Program-made: the position numbers and the translations under genes | Assembly (NCBI GenBank): GCA_019009955.1 | Contig: CM032233.1 | Span: 120,034,501 to 120,098,500 of the forward strand | Length of the DNA: 64,000 nucleotides | Reading direction: 5' to 3' | Source: Riptortus pedestris | Taxonomy: Eukaryota; Arthropoda; Insecta; Hemiptera; Alydidae | Shown: positions 1 to 11,941 of the stretch, piece by piece | How the letters are laid out: the number at the start of each line of letters is the position of its first letter | How positions within the stretch are numbered: the first letter of the stretch is position 1 | The notes under the pieces: model-generated | The model's input: the letters and a program-made list of their open reading frames with translations, nothing else | Database searches by the model: none | Told to the model about the DNA's origin: nothing

Positions 1-343
1 TTTTGAGGGGTCTTCCATAATTTGCCTTCATCTTTTATCAATTTGGACTAGCTTTGGTAGCCTTCGTCGGTTGGTTGAAGTCAAAATAAAGCTTAAATTA
101 ATTGAAAAAAAAGATTATATTAATTAAATTACGAAATGCTCAATTATTCAAGTTAAACGAAATCAATTTATTTAACAATTACATTCAGCTCATTAAACAG
201 ATAAAGAGAAAAATAAACACAGAGCATGAACAATCAACTGACCAAATTGATTGAGTGTCTCAAACCTACGGCAAACCAATAAATTACGGTAATAAGGATA
301 AATTTAATGTTCTTAAGATTTGAAATTAAAAAAAAATACTAAT
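1..343. other. no gene or recognised repeat
   Basis: A+T-rich sequence with poly-A runs. I see no open frame, motif or similarity to the repeat families found elsewhere in the window. Confidence 0.5.
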
Positions 344-986
344 AAAAGTCCGTCATGCAGGAGTTGCGTTAACTAAGCAGATTTCCCACGTGAAGTTATA
401 CAATAGATAAATCTACAGACTAGTAACAATTAACACCACCGTGAATGTTATGTGAATAAATACAAACGGCAATGAGAAATCATTAAGTAATTTTTTATAA
501 CCTCCCAACTGAAAGCGTCTGAGTTGTAAACGAACAGGTCTTCCAACCGCTTGGAACTGAATAGAAAGATAGTAACATTCTTCACCAGAAAGAAAAACAA
601 TTACTGAAATATATCTGAATATAAAATATTAATTTCATTGAAAACTATTTACTATAGCTAGAGCTGTAATTTATAATGAATCAGAATAATGTTTATCTCA
701 ATCACTCAACGTTTAGTAGTCCAAGGACAAAAAAAGGGGGAGGGGATGGAATCAACATAGCCTATTTGCATGTATCTCACGAATTAGAAGTTTAATGAAA
801 ACCATATTTGGTATTTCTTCTTGGAATGAATTGGTTCCTGATATAACAGCTTATTATTAACATGATATGAGTAGGAGTGGGGGTTTGCAAAAGGCAGAGA
901 ACTGTATAAATTTAGAAACTGTATGTTTAATAAAACGATTAAATATCGAGTCAAACAAAAATTGCGGCCACTAGAGCGTTAACAGG

Positions 987-1046
<60 letters not shown>

Positions 1047-1696
1047 CGAAAATTGAATACATGAATAATCCTTCAGAGAGAGAGAGAGAGAGTCGCGTAT
1101 TTGGGAAGTGCGAGATAGATCAAAGAAGCCGACAGAGAGTCTATGCCCTAAGAGACCCGTCTAGACCAGACATCGACGACCCAGCCAATTCCCCTTTGAT
1201 GTATGCCGACGACCTGGCCAGCCACGAGCAAGGCAGATTTATTCTCACCTGTCTTGATGTTCACATCAGTGCTACAGTGCGACTTAGTGCAGTGCGGTAA
1301 AGCGTTTATATGTGAAGAACAGTGTTGTGCCGTGACTGTAAGTAACAGTTTAGTGCCGTGTTTAAGACAGTGCAGTGCCGTCTTTGTTGTGAATTTCAGT
1401 GACTGTGAGTGAATTATTGGACTGTGTAATCTGAAGAACAGTGACGCTATCAGTGCATATTGTGAGTAGTAATTAAGAATATTTATCCAAGTGAATTGAG
1501 CTTTGTTAAATAAATTGTGCAGTGATAGAAACTGTGAAACTTGTTAATGTTTAATTTTGCAATCCAAAAGAACTCTTATTAGCAACGTTTATTACTGATT
1601 TTGGTAATAAAAAACGTAACAATATTTATATATAAAGAAGGCATTTTACAACAATCGCGTCATGAGTACAACCTTCATAGATGTTATCCCTTAATG
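344..1696 (-). repeat. HL repeat copy 1, long form, split by a solo LTR
   Basis: Starts at the family 3' terminus (AAAAGTCCGTCATGCAGGAG, a mutated hairpin end) and runs through the long internal cassette to a (TA)n core at about 990-1041. The copy resumes at 1622 with TA-rich sequence, then ATCGCGTCATGAGTACAACC and a worn palindrome (ATCCCTTAAT). Bases 1042-1621 interrupt it. Internal landmarks such as AATGAGAAATCATTAAGTA and TATAACAGCTTATTATTAA recur in other copies. It is non-coding. Confidence 0.85.
1042..1621 (+). mobile_element. solo LTR, gypsy-type size and 4-bp target duplication
   Basis: The 580-bp segment begins TGTTGCG and ends CGTAACA, the TG...CA pattern of retroviral-type LTRs with a short imperfect inverted repeat (TGTTGC/GTAACA). 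It is bounded on both sides by ATAT (1038-1041 and 1622-1625), consistent with a 4-bp target site duplication. An AATAAA lies at 1606-1611 near the end. The interior has a GA run and many AGTGCNGTG-like repeats (about 1268-1460), the look of a promoter/leader. No internal coding domain or second LTR is present, so it looks like the product of LTR-LTR recombination. Because TA runs make ATAT easy to match by chance, the duplication alone is weak; the exact resumption of the HL repeat after 1621 supports the boundary. Confidence 0.65.
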
Positions 1697-2435
1697 AAAA
1701 GCATGACATATAATCATTGAACGAAGCACTATGGAACCATGATAAGACTGTCATATTAATAAAATTCTTCATGTAAGCAATCAAATTTAAAAGGACATGA
1801 ACTTGCAAAGGCTTTTAACGAATTGGTTGAGAGAGAGAGAGTATGGGATCAGCTGGTGATACCACGCACTCTAGGAAATTATCCACGTGAGTCCGTAAGG
1901 TAACTTAAGTTTATAAATATGAAAATCTTTTAGCTAATCTATTCTATTATTGTTTTAAAACTCAGTGTAGTAATTTTAAACTACTAGATCTCTCTGATAG
2001 AGGGACGACCTAAATCAGCACTATAAACCCAGATTTTTCTTCTTCTAGTAAAATCGTAAAAATAAATTAAATTATACGTTAGCACACTGTAAATCTGTAG
2101 ATTAGGGGGTTGTATCTGGTTGAACTATTAATTACAGTAGTCTCCTTGGGATTTTTTAATTTTTATGGAGTAAAATTACAAACTCTAGGAATCAAAATAA
2201 GTATTTACTTAAGTGTAAAATATATCTGTCAGTTACCTTGATTGTGGTATTCTGTTTATAGCCAGCTATTCCATGAGAAAAAGTTGATTTTATTTTGTGA
2301 CTATTATTTTTATTCAAAGTATACTAAGACATTTTTTTTTCAGGACAATTATTTAAAAGAAGTTATGTGCTTACGATGTACTCATGATGCCATTTATTAA
2401 AAAATTATGAAGTGTAGACTATTCTATTTGATGAC
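1697..2435. other. no gene recognised
   Basis: A+T-rich sequence with a short GA run near 1830. Short frames only, none with recognisable content. Confidence 0.5.
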
Positions 2436-2750
2436 AAAAAGTCCGTCACACAGGGGCTGCGTTAACTAAGCAGTTTTACCAATTTTTGTCGGTATTTAAA
2501 TGTTTTATGAAAACCTACAGATGAAGATCGTTAGTGGCTGAATCGGACAAGTGGGAGGAGGGTTGTTAAGGGGAGAATTTCGAAAATATCTCCGTCATTA
2601 AACGTCGGATGGTATAGGACCAATCTTATGAGAAATTTAATATTCTATAAATGATGTTATGTAGTAGCATTTTTAGCAGATGTCTCTTAAGGGAAATCAG
2701 CTATTGAGGTCGTACTCATGACGCGATTTTCGAAAAATGTGTGTGTGTGT

Positions 2751-2805
<55 letters not shown>

Positions 2806-2847
2806 TAATCGTCACCAAACTCGGTATTTAATCGTTTTATGTAAAAG

Positions 2848-2900
<53 letters not shown>

Positions 2901-2978
2901 GAACGGACCTCATTTTCGTCATCTCCTGGGTAGGAAATGTGTCAAAACTCGCGTCATGAGGAAAATTTGCTAAAAACA
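2436..2978. repeat. mosaic of HL repeat fragments
   Basis: In order: a minus-strand 3' terminus (AAAAAGTCCGTCACACAGGG, 2436-2475), a plus-strand inner block (2484-2668), a plus-strand 5' end with the palindrome (AGATGTCTCTTAAGGGAAAT, 2669-2738), a (GT)n/(TA)n core, a short plus-strand piece (2802-2850), a second (TA)n, and a minus-strand 5' block (2894-2978). The order does not match any complete copy, so this is a nested or rearranged cluster. Confidence 0.8.
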
Positions 2979-3446
2979 GTGAACATCATTATAGCTGCGT
3001 ACACATTTTGTCTCAAACGCGGAAAATCATACGAATGTCAAAGAAGTAACGACATTATTTATATTCTTGAGAAATAAGAAAAATATATGAAATATTCTAG
3101 AGGATAGCTTGGAGTATCTGGCGAAAAATACAAATGCCCTATTTATACAAGGGAGAATTGAGAGAGAGAGAGAGAGGGTGGCGGAAGACGAAATGTAGCA
3201 CTGAGGATATGTATGAGAGACGAAAGAAGGAAAACCACCTCCTTCCGATGCTAACACATGTATTTTGCATGTATAGGTAGCAACACTCTGGAAATATACT
3301 TTAAAAAAAAAAAAAAAGCAACAAAAAATTGTCCGGTATTTATTACAAGTGTTGAATGGACTAACACCACTATTTCCTCATAAATGATGTACTGGTTTCG
3401 AGTTCAGTTAGATAAGGTTTTATTTCTGTCTATAGAGAATTTCTCC
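2979..3446. other. no gene recognised
   Basis: Holds a (GA)n run near 3158-3178 and a poly-A tract near 3303-3316. The 76-residue minus-strand frame across the GA run is compositionally biased and I do not consider it a gene. Confidence 0.45.
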
Positions 3447-3717
3447 TTAACACTCCAGTAGTCGCGCCCAGCTTTGCTGCAAAAGTAGTCACGCTGTATC
3501 TGTTAGATCACATTTCAATCCCAATAATAGTATAACCTTAAACTGCAACATTTGAAAGGAAATTAAAGTAAAGTACTGTTACTTATGAATAAATTTATTT
3601 TATGACAAAAAACATTAATTAAAATAACAGAAATGATAGGAAACAAGTATAATATACATATATACAAAATCAATCTTCTATATTGACAAAGCTGGCTTTT
3701 TCATTCTTCTGAGTTTA

Positions 3718-3914
3718 TATTTCCGAATTACCTTGTCTTTCTTCAATTTTTTCTTCTACTGTATCCAGGTCTTCATCTCCTATTTCATATTCTACAGCAG
3801 GACGAATGTGATGTACACCACCACTTTCTTCATCCGTGTCTTCTTCACATCTTCATGTATTTTCTTCACATCTTCATCATTTGTAACATCATAAAAAATG
3901 CTTGGGGAAGACAT
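3718..3914 (-). pseudogene. acidic N-terminal remnant of a piggyBac-like transposase
   Basis: On the minus strand an ATG at 3914-3912 opens a frame beginning MSSPSIFYDVTNDED. After a frameshift near the KK/EED stretch a second frame continues with EEDTDEESGG and then VEYEIGDEDLDTVEEKIEE before a stop. Highly acidic N-terminal regions are common in piggyBac transposases, and this one lies inside TTAA-flanked termini. No DDD core is present. The assignment rests mainly on the termini; the acidic peptide alone would not be diagnostic. Confidence 0.45.
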
Positions 3915-4094
3915 TTTCGTTCTGGATTAAATAAAATTTAAAATCACAAGTACAAATTTTGTATTAAGTTAAAACAAAAGTGGTCGCACTGTATTTCACA
4001 GATCTTCTACCTCCGGTTTAACAAAATTTACTATCATTATAATTGCTATACAATGTTTTAATTTACTTAGTTAATTTAGTATTTAAATAACTTA

Positions 4095-4097
<3 letters not shown>

Positions 4098-4158
<61 letters not shown>
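4098..4158. repeat. (TA)n microsatellite inside P3
   Basis: About 30 TA units, then TA-rich sequence to about 4196. It lies within the piggyBac-like element and not in an HL core. Confidence 0.9.
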
Positions 4159-4163
<5 letters not shown>

Positions 4164-4462
4164 TATTTAATGTACATATATATATTTAATGTATTGTTTT
4201 AGATCGATTTACAATGAAGGAAAATAATTATAAAATAAACACAAATACTTACAAGAGAGGTCGCGCTGTATCTAGCAGATCGATCTTAATCTGACAACTC
4301 TATGTTGAATGCTTGAAGGTCTTTACTAGCCTGGCTAGGCTCGGCACCCCCTTCTAGCAATATAGGAAGCGCGGCACCAGTCACTTCGCAAAGGGTGTCT
4401 GCCAATAGAACACGAAAGCTATCAGCGATCTCTCAGATCAGGCGCGACTACTGGAGTGTTAA

Positions 4463-4832
4463 GGAAGTTCACTTTTACCGTAGATTGCACAGGAATGAAA
4501 TAATAAACGCTGGGGAGGTGCACTAAGTTATTTCTTGCATTTATTAACTCTAATCCGTTAGGATATGATATACTTTACTGAATACACTATGTACCAGTAT
4601 GCATATACAGTTTACAATCGAGACTTACAAAAGAATATTTTTAGTAATGGTTATAACGATCCTAAAAGAGCTGTCACCGTTGTGCTTTGTATGCGTTTAT
4701 AACGTACCTAAAACCGCTGTCACCGTTGTGATTTGTACCAGAATAAAATGAACTTTCATTCATACATAGTTTGGAAGACAGAATACTTTTTATGATCATG
4801 AATTAGATGGCCCATGACATTATAAAAGGAAC
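4463..4832. repeat. short direct repeat, period about 47 bp
   Basis: Two adjacent copies of a 42-43 bp unit lie at 4650-4692 and 4697-4738 (both contain GCTGTCACCGTTGTG and TTATAACG). The rest of the stretch has no recognised feature. Confidence 0.6.
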
Positions 4833-5029
4833 TACATGCACAGGAGGCGGGAAATATAAAAATATTGAGGACAGTGAAGTTTTACATAACAATTAATTTA
4901 ATCCACAGCAACGACGGGTATAAACCCTAAACACTGCAAATGTGCAAAGAAAAGCCTTGCCAAAAAAAAAATACCATCATCATTCAGTCTCAAATGAATT
5001 CTAGGGCGAAACCGGGTAACTTAGATAGT
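4833..5029 (+). mobile_element. Helitron-like 3' tail fragment
   Basis: Matches the last 200 bases of the CTAG-ending family seen complete at 21069-22207: the GGCGGGAAATATA block, ACGGGTATAAACCCTAAACA, CCTTGCCAAAAAAAA, and the terminal stem CTAGGGCGAAACCGGG followed by a diverged TTAGATAG. The 5' part is missing. The terminal CTAG is mutated here, so it looks like an old fragment. Confidence 0.7.
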
Positions 5030-5033
5030 ACAT

Positions 5034-5853
5034 ATTTATCTGTTACAGCTCTAGCGGTAGCAATTATTGTTACCAAATTCGATATAGCGTTTCATGCGAA
5101 ACAAAACATCAAGTTCGTTAACGGCTGAAATCGGACAAGGCAAAGGGGGTTTAAAGGTGAGGAATTTCGAAATATCTCCGTTACTAAACATTGCATCGAA
5201 AAATAGTATAGAACCAAACTTATTGAAAACTAAACGTACCATAAATATTGTTATATACATTTATCTTGAATATTAACTGAGAGATTTGAACTTTTCAGTT
5301 TTCAGCCTTCAGCAAACCCCCACTTCTACTCATGTCACATAAACAATACTCTGCTATATAATAACCCACTTTATTTGAAGCTAAAAAAGCAAATATTGTT
5401 TTCGTGAGACCTTTGTTATACACGATACATGCTAATATGTTCTGTTGACCCCCCCCCCTGGTCTTAAGTTCTTGGACTACTGAAATTTGAGTGACTGAGA
5501 TAAAAATTATCCCAATTCATTATAAATTATAGTTCTAGTATAGTATATAGTTTTCAATAAAATTAATATGTTATATTCAGATATATTTCAGTACCCGTTT
5601 TTATTTCCGGTTCAAGAATATTTCTATCTATCTGTTCAGCTGGGAGAAGTTGGCAGATCTGCTTGTTTACAATTCAGACGCTTTCCGTTGGGAGGTTATT
5701 AAAATTGACTGAAATATTTCTTATTACCACTTGTATTTATTCACTTGATGTTGACGGTGGTATTGTGTTACCAGTATGTAGATGTATCTATTGAAAAACT
5801 TCAGTAGGGAAATATGTCTGCTTACTTTACGCAGTCCCTGCGTGTCTGATATT
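5034..5853 (+). repeat. HL repeat, 5'-truncated long form
   Basis: Begins just after the (TA)n position (TCTGTTACAGCTCTAGCGG), passes through the AGTTCGTTAACGGCTGAAAT and ATATCTCCGTTACT blocks and the long cassette with a poly-C run (about 5450), and ends at a diverged 3' terminus (GCTTACTTTACGCAGTCCCT). Confidence 0.85.
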
Positions 5854-6465
5854 ATACATGATTTAATGTATTCAATTGGTGTTCTGAATATTTTTCTGTT
5901 ACACGAATATTAACTGTAGGCATTTATATATTTCCTTTTTTTTCTGCCTTTTGTAAAACCCTACACATTCACGTTGAGCTACTGAGTTACTAAAAATCTC
6001 ATGTGTGGCCTAAATTTTGATTCATATTTACATATGCTTCTTCTAATATCACTCGTATGCACAGGTCCAGAATTTATAGGAATAAAATTCTCCTTAATTC
6101 AATTTATTAAACGCTTCATGTTTCACGTTCTTTACTTGAACGCCCCATCAGGAGTGAACTCATGTCACTTAAAACTAAAATCCGCACATGGCCTAGGGAG
6201 GCATCGTTTCTCTGGACCTGCTTCGTCTGTACTGATAGGAAGCTTCAGCCTGTTACCAAATGCTATCGTAAATCGATGTGTTAACAATCGATATTACTAC
6301 GCTATGCCTTTATAATCGATGTAAGTATTATACCAAATTTCCCGATGAAGTAATTTCAATATTTCATACTTAGTTATATGTCAAAATGATAAAAACATTT
6401 TATATGTGAAGGAGACTGAAAAGGGCCTGTTTAAGTGCCTATTCTCAATTTTTTGTTTACTAACT
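5854..6465. other. no gene recognised
   Basis: Contains a 104-codon plus-strand frame (6001-6315) with no recognisable domain and ordinary base composition for the region. I judge it a chance frame. A part near 6110-6170 resembles 46028-46076, so a weak dispersed repeat may be present. Confidence 0.4.
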
Positions 6466-6784
6466 ATTCCTTGTTTTAAAAATTTGAGATAAAAATGGCT
6501 CTGATTCAATATAAATTGCAGTGCTAGATATAGTAAATAGTTTTCAATAAAATTAATATGTTATATTCTGATGTATTTCAGTAATTGTTATTCTTTCCCG
6601 TAAGAGGTTGGCAGGCCTGTTTACATTTCTGACGCTTCCCGTCGGAAGGTTTCTTATTATCGTATGTATTTTCACTTTTTATTGACGGTGCTGTTGTGTT
6701 ACAAGTATGTAGATTTATCTATTCTTAGACTCCAAGAGGGAAATCTGCTTAGTAACGTAGCCCGAAGTGCGTGACGAACTTTTT
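6466..6784 (+). repeat. HL repeat, 3' part of a long form
   Basis: Starts in the TTGAGATAAAAATGGCTCTG block, keeps the AATAAAATTAATATGTTATA landmark and ends with GGGAAATCTGCTTAGTAACG and GTGCGTGACGAACTTTTTA. The 5' half and TA core are missing. Confidence 0.8.
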
Positions 6785-6789
6785 ATTAA

Positions 6790-7195
6790 GTGTATGGGGA
6801 TGACGGACAGGATGAGATTGGCTATTATCGGTTCTCTTCTTAAGATTCCGCTGAAAATTAGTTCGGTCGTTTCTGTTACTGTTTGGCTCTCGTAAAATTG
6901 GTTGAGAAATTCGTGTAAGCTTTTACTTTGAGAGATATATGCAAATACTTTCTGTTGACCCCCCACCTCCTATAGTTCTTGAACTACAAAACTTGAGCTA
7001 TTAAAATTTAAATTATTCTGATTCATTATAAATTACAGTACTAGATAAAGTAAATAGTTTGTAATAAAGTCAATATGCTATATTCAGATATATATCAGTA
7101 ATTGTTTTCCTTTCTGATGAAGAATATGTCTACCCGTATTTATCTGTTAAGCTCTGAGTGGTAGGCGGACCTGTTTGTTAACAATTCAGTAGTAA
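6790..7195 (+). repeat. HL repeat, joined short-form and long-form pieces
   Basis: Starts with the inner cassette of the short form (AGTTCGGTCGTTTCTGTTAC) and continues with long-form sequence (ATATATGCAAATACTTTCTG, then a poly-C run). It breaks off near 7195 without a 3' terminus. Confidence 0.7.
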
Positions 7196-8311
7196 TTTTC
7201 AACCAATGTCACCCTATCGAAATTGTGCTGAGTAGTTTGAGTTTTTTTAATGATGGGTCAAAAGTACTTATCCAATAAGAATGCGAAGTAATGTTCAAAA
7301 ATGTGTATGGAAATATTTTTATATCGGCAGAAGATTTAGTATAGCTGCTATGTGCCTTATGGGACAGCAAGTTATCAATGCTAACCTATGAATCACTACT
7401 GCAACGATAAATCATATGAGGTACGAATGACATATAGATATTCTGTTCGTAAGCCCATATTATTTTCCCCATGCAACGGTCGGTTCACCAACAGAATATA
7501 AATGAGAGAGAAACGAGATACCGAAAAATAGGGTAAAACCAGCAGAACCTTCTAATACTGAAATTCCATAGACGTATAATTTAATTGGCTTTAAGGTGTG
7601 CTTCCTTTTGGGGGGGATGAAATGTCCCAAGTTTGTAAACGTTTATGGTCCCCTCCTGGAAGACATGACGGCATAAAACTTCATAAATGCCAGCAAAATG
7701 GAAACAAAGGATCAAAAGAAAGAAAAATATGTGTGTTGTGGAAATGTGAGAGGGTCTCTAAAGGGCAAAAATTAGAGGAGATACAAAGAAAATAGAGTGT
7801 ACGGTGTATATGTCCTCTTTCCTTATCAAAGCTTTAATTAACTTTGTTATAAGGAGCCCGCCTTTGAACAGATTCCCTCTCTTGGCTTTTCATTATCATA
7901 CCTGATATTCTTAGTTACACTCTGACAATAAACTCATATAATCTTTCATTTTTTTAATGAACGTATACTTCCTTTATACCTCTCAGTTCATAAGAACAAT
8001 GTTGAAAATGAAAGAAGAAAGCAATTATTTTGTCTTTTGTACAAGCTGATAGACCACAATCTTGCATCTAAAGTGGCAAAGCATTTGATTTTAAATAGAT
8101 CTTCTTAGAGTTTTACGTCACGTATGTTTTCTTTTCTTATTCTAGAAGAAAATAAGCTAGTACATTTTGAATTCTTATTGAATAGGTAATAGAGTATTAA
8201 GTGATTTTAAAATCATTTGCTTGTTCATTCAGAACTTGGTAAATTTATTATGCGACTTAGCGTAACGGACTTCTATCAAATTTTCGTTAACTAAATACCA
8301 GTTTCGGAAAT
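7196..8311. other. no gene recognised
   Basis: More than 1 kb with only short frames. The 65-codon frame at 7598-7795 is lysine-rich but matches nothing I know. I see no repeat family from elsewhere in the window. Confidence 0.45.
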
Positions 8312-8818
<507 letters not shown>

Positions 8819-8929
8819 GCTTGTTAATTAATTTTTTAAAAGTGTATTATATTTCTTTATTATATAATCTCTTATTATATAATCTTGTACATATAAGTTT
8901 TTATAATTACACTTTCAGTTCTATAGACT

Positions 8930-10650
8930 AAGCAGGACTTGGGCCACTGCCACCTCAATGGTTGATAATGTCTACCAGCAAAGCGTGTCAAGTTACAAAT
9001 GCTTAACCTTTGGGATTCCTTCTCCATGTCATTAAGGCTCCTTCATCCGGGTCTACCACTACTCCTTCTTCCTTCCAGTCATGCATATCGTACCTTCTTG
9101 GCCTGACAGAAGGGCCCCTATGACCATATGTACCAGCCAATGCGGCCTGTTATTTTTGATAGCACACTTGTTGTTGGGATCGCCATACGATGCCATTTTC
9201 CGCACCAGCAACACTCTACTTTTTTTTAATGGTGTCTGTTGAAAGCTGCAATATTACCATATTTGTGCTGGGATAGGATCGGATAGCGTGCTTGGTTTGT
9301 TCATTTGATCATTTCTTTATTTTTCTCCTACTTCCATTTTTTAATGAATTCCCTGAGTGCCCGGAGAATAGCTTCATCTTTAACGACCTCTTCTATGCCT
9401 GGGTTGTAATTATATGAGTCCCTGAACATCCTACTTCTTCCTCCGTCATATAAGGTGCACTCCATCAGCACGTGCTGTGCAGTTTCACTCGAGTTGCCGC
9501 AAGCGCAGTGTGGATTCTCTCCATTTGAACCTGTGGAGGTAATGGTTTAAATCACCATGCCCTGAGAGAACCTGTTTGAGGAGGTACCCTGGGTTCAGCC
9601 AAGCTCTGTCAAGCCTTGTCTTCATTGTTGGGAAGAATATTTTGGTGTAGGCTCCTTTTTCGGTCTCCTGCCTCCGATTCGCTTATGACTAGTTCATGGA
9701 GGGCTTCTGTAGCAACACTCTACTGTTTTCTTTTTGAATGTATGAGTTTCACTTTAATAAATAACCATGGGTCTTATCACTCCATCGTATAAGATTACTT
9801 TCTCATACCGAGAGGGGTTCTTGAATTGGAGAGCATTCTGCATAAAATCATCTGGTAACTCTAGATCTAATGTCCTATTCTAAGTTATGTCTTTCCGTTA
9901 TAACTCCTCCAAGGGTCTTAAATTATCTGTAAATAGAGAAAGTGTACTTCTCAAGAACGGCAGAATTCGCTGTCACTCTCGTTTGTCTGATTTCTTTACT
10001 TGGTCTTATCCTCATATACTTTGAGCTAGAAGAAGTCGTGGCAACTCGCGTAAACTCTTCTACCCCACTGGTAAATGCAGCGACAGTTGTAGCTGACAGT
10101 ACATCGTTCGGCATATACCATATACCCATATTGAACCTATTTTTTATGGGTCAGGGTTACTTTTAATTATTCGTACAGCCTCTTCCAGAGCGAGGCTAAT
10201 TTGCACCAGTGAAAGTTCCTCAGAGCTATCAGAGACACCACACGTGTTATGAGTTTACAGGAAGTCCGTTCCACATCATAATGACTGTTTGTATAGGGAA
10301 AAATACTGGGTATCATTTTCCGACAAGAATATTGCCTGGCTATCTTTTCCAGTCTATCTGATGTGACATTAGCTCATCTCCATTTTCATATGTCTTTCCG
10401 AAGTCAATAAAGACGTGGTTAGGGGTGATTAGGCTCGTATGCTTCTTAACCTGCGTAAAGGCAAAGAAATCTATTATCGAGCATCCTATGCGAAAACCAT
10501 TCCAATATTCGCCCAGTATACTGCTTTCATCAACTTCTACCAAATGATCATACATAGTATTTTATACGCTGCGGGGAGAAGTAGCCTGCTTCTACAATGT
10601 CACATTTTAAACATTACATGTAAAGTTGCTTCAGGAGTTCTAATTTAGTG
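8930..10650 (-). pseudogene. decayed RTE-like LINE reverse transcriptase, interrupted
   Basis: Reading right to left on the minus strand, successive frames match LINE reverse-transcriptase blocks in order. First ILGEYWNGFRIGCSIIDFF and HVFIDFGKTYENGDE (about 10340-10555; the family pattern is GFR.GRST.D...FIDF.KAYD). Then VQISLALEEAVRIIK (about 10160-10240). Then AAFTSGVEEFTRV and KYMRIRPSKEIRQT (9923-10129). Then PSRYEKVILYDGVIRPMVIY followed by a stop and SETHTFKKKT (about 9725-9860; pattern YKTLIRPV.LYGSETWTL). Finally RPRRYDMHDWKEEGVVVDPD ends at a stop at 9003-9005, with an AATAAA on the minus strand near 8855. Many stops and frameshifts make it long dead. A second LINE (9221-9710) splits it. 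The exact clade is not certain. Confidence 0.65.
9221..9710 (-). mobile_element. 5'-truncated R1/I-like LINE with 14-bp target duplication
   Basis: A 490-bp insertion flanked by a perfect 14-bp direct repeat, AGCAACACTCTACT, at 9207-9220 and 9711-9724. On the plus strand the left flank is followed at once by a T-run, the poly-A tail of a minus-strand element. The minus-strand protein trace reads FFPTMKTRLDRAW, LLKQVLSGHGDLNHYLHRFKW, then after one frameshift NPHCACGNSSETAQHVLMEC, and ends in LREFIKKWK before a TAG at 9330-9328. The GHG...YL.RF..., C.CG...ETA.HVL.EC pattern is the C-terminal cysteine/histidine region of R1/I-group LINE ORF2 proteins. The reverse transcriptase and endonuclease are missing through 5' truncation. 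Confidence 0.85.
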
Positions 10651-11745
10651 TTCTTACACTGTTATAAGTATTGGGTAGTTTATACACACTTGACCATAGA
10701 TCTTATGACCGTTGTGGTCATCATTAGCCTTGGGTTTCGAAGAGGTTGTGGTTGAATCGGAATTGTATAAGCTTTAAGCTCATAGGGGGTTTTTAGTATT
10801 AAAATTATTCTATTTGAAGGCGCTTATAACACTTTCATGCGGCATCTGTTCACTCACGACACTGTCTTACCTTGTGAATGTAGAGTAGGGGCGAAGAAGC
10901 GGAAAGGGTGTTGATCGGGCTCAGTTTAGAGCTTGTGCCAGGGAGTTGTGTTGGAAGTTAAAGCCCCACTTCGCGGCAGCACCAGTTCCCAGCCCTACCC
11001 TCCCCAACCACCTCCTCAATAATGGGATTTTGCCCTCCTGAGTTGTGTGAGGAATTTGTAAGTACGAGACGCTCATATTTTATTCAACCACAACGATGTT
11101 CTTCCAAAACTCGTTAATATTCGTACTTTTATTATAAAAGACTTGAAGGAAATGGAATATTTGTAATGAACCTAAAAATAAATTGTATTAGGAAGGTGAA
11201 TGTCGAGGAAGCTTCTTGTCAAGTAGAGGTAATATTAGGTAATGTAGGAACCATCCTTAACGGGACCAATTTATCTTCTAAGAGTAACGACTGAATTAAA
11301 GCAACATCTCCTAACAATAAGTGAGCACAACATTCATACCATTGGTGTATTCCAACACACTTTAATATTTGGTCAAAACTCAATAAATGCCGCAGACAAA
11401 CTCATCATTCAGGGGCAGGGTAAATATACGTTTTCCACGCGGTGAAAAGATCTGACTTTGTCTCTTAGACTATAAGCTCAACAAAAAAAATACAACTAGC
11501 TCCGTTCGGACTGGATGTAGACAAAAATGAATAGGACAGCAATTGTAGGGAACTAATTTGATGCTTCGACGCACAAGGACGGAAATATTTAAGGTTTTCA
11601 ACTTCGCCTTACCCTAAATTCGCAACCCTCCTTATATTTAGGGCTGGCAACAAATAACAAACTTCGTTAAACGAAACAGATAAATATCCCAAATTCCTTA
11701 AAATTTGTGGACACTAAACTGTTTAAATAGGTACATACACTTTCT

Positions 11746-11749
<4 letters not shown>
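10651..11749. other. no gene recognised
   Basis: No open frame of note. A G+C-richer patch at about 10860-11060 differs from its surroundings but has no recognisable motif. Confidence 0.45.
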
Positions 11750-11825
<76 letters not shown>

Positions 11826-11898
11826 CCTCTCTCTCTCACCCCCTCTCTCTCCCCCCTCTCTCTCTCCCTCTCGCTCTCCCCCCCCTCTCTCTCTCTCC

Positions 11899-11940
<42 letters not shown>

Positions 11941-11941
11941 A
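11750..11941. repeat. (TC)n then (AC)n microsatellite
   Basis: A long pyrimidine tract with several C-run interruptions, ending in (CA)n at about 11915-11941. The long frames on both strands across it are artefacts of the repeat. Confidence 0.95.

Larger units (their letters stand above)
3451..4458 (-). mobile_element. P3: TTAA-flanked piggyBac-like non-autonomous element
   Basis: A 1,008-bp element flanked by TTAA on both sides (3447-3450 and 4459-4462), the target duplication of the piggyBac superfamily. The terminal inverted repeats are an 18-base perfect match: CACTCCAGTAGTCGCGCC at the left and its complement at the right. A motif like GGTCGCGCTGTATCT...AGATC occurs near both ends and twice internally (about 3485-3511, 3979-4006, 4258-4282, 4425-4452). 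The interior carries an N-terminal transposase remnant on the minus strand and a (TA)n tract at 4098-4158. Most of the transposase, including any catalytic core, is absent. Confidence 0.8.

Noticed and set aside
1061..1412. Two overlapping plus-strand frames of 69-79 codons
   Set aside because: They lie in the solo LTR, begin in a GA run and have no recognisable product.
6001..6315. 104-codon plus-strand frame with hydrophobic start
   Set aside because: No recognisable domain, no regulatory context, and it lies amid repeat fragments.
9003..9148. Terminal exon of a host gene with AATAAA downstream
   Set aside because: The frame continues the order of an RTE-like LINE (after the SETHTF and GRIGW blocks), so a LINE 3' end explains it better. 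The acceptor-like AG lacks a pyrimidine tract.
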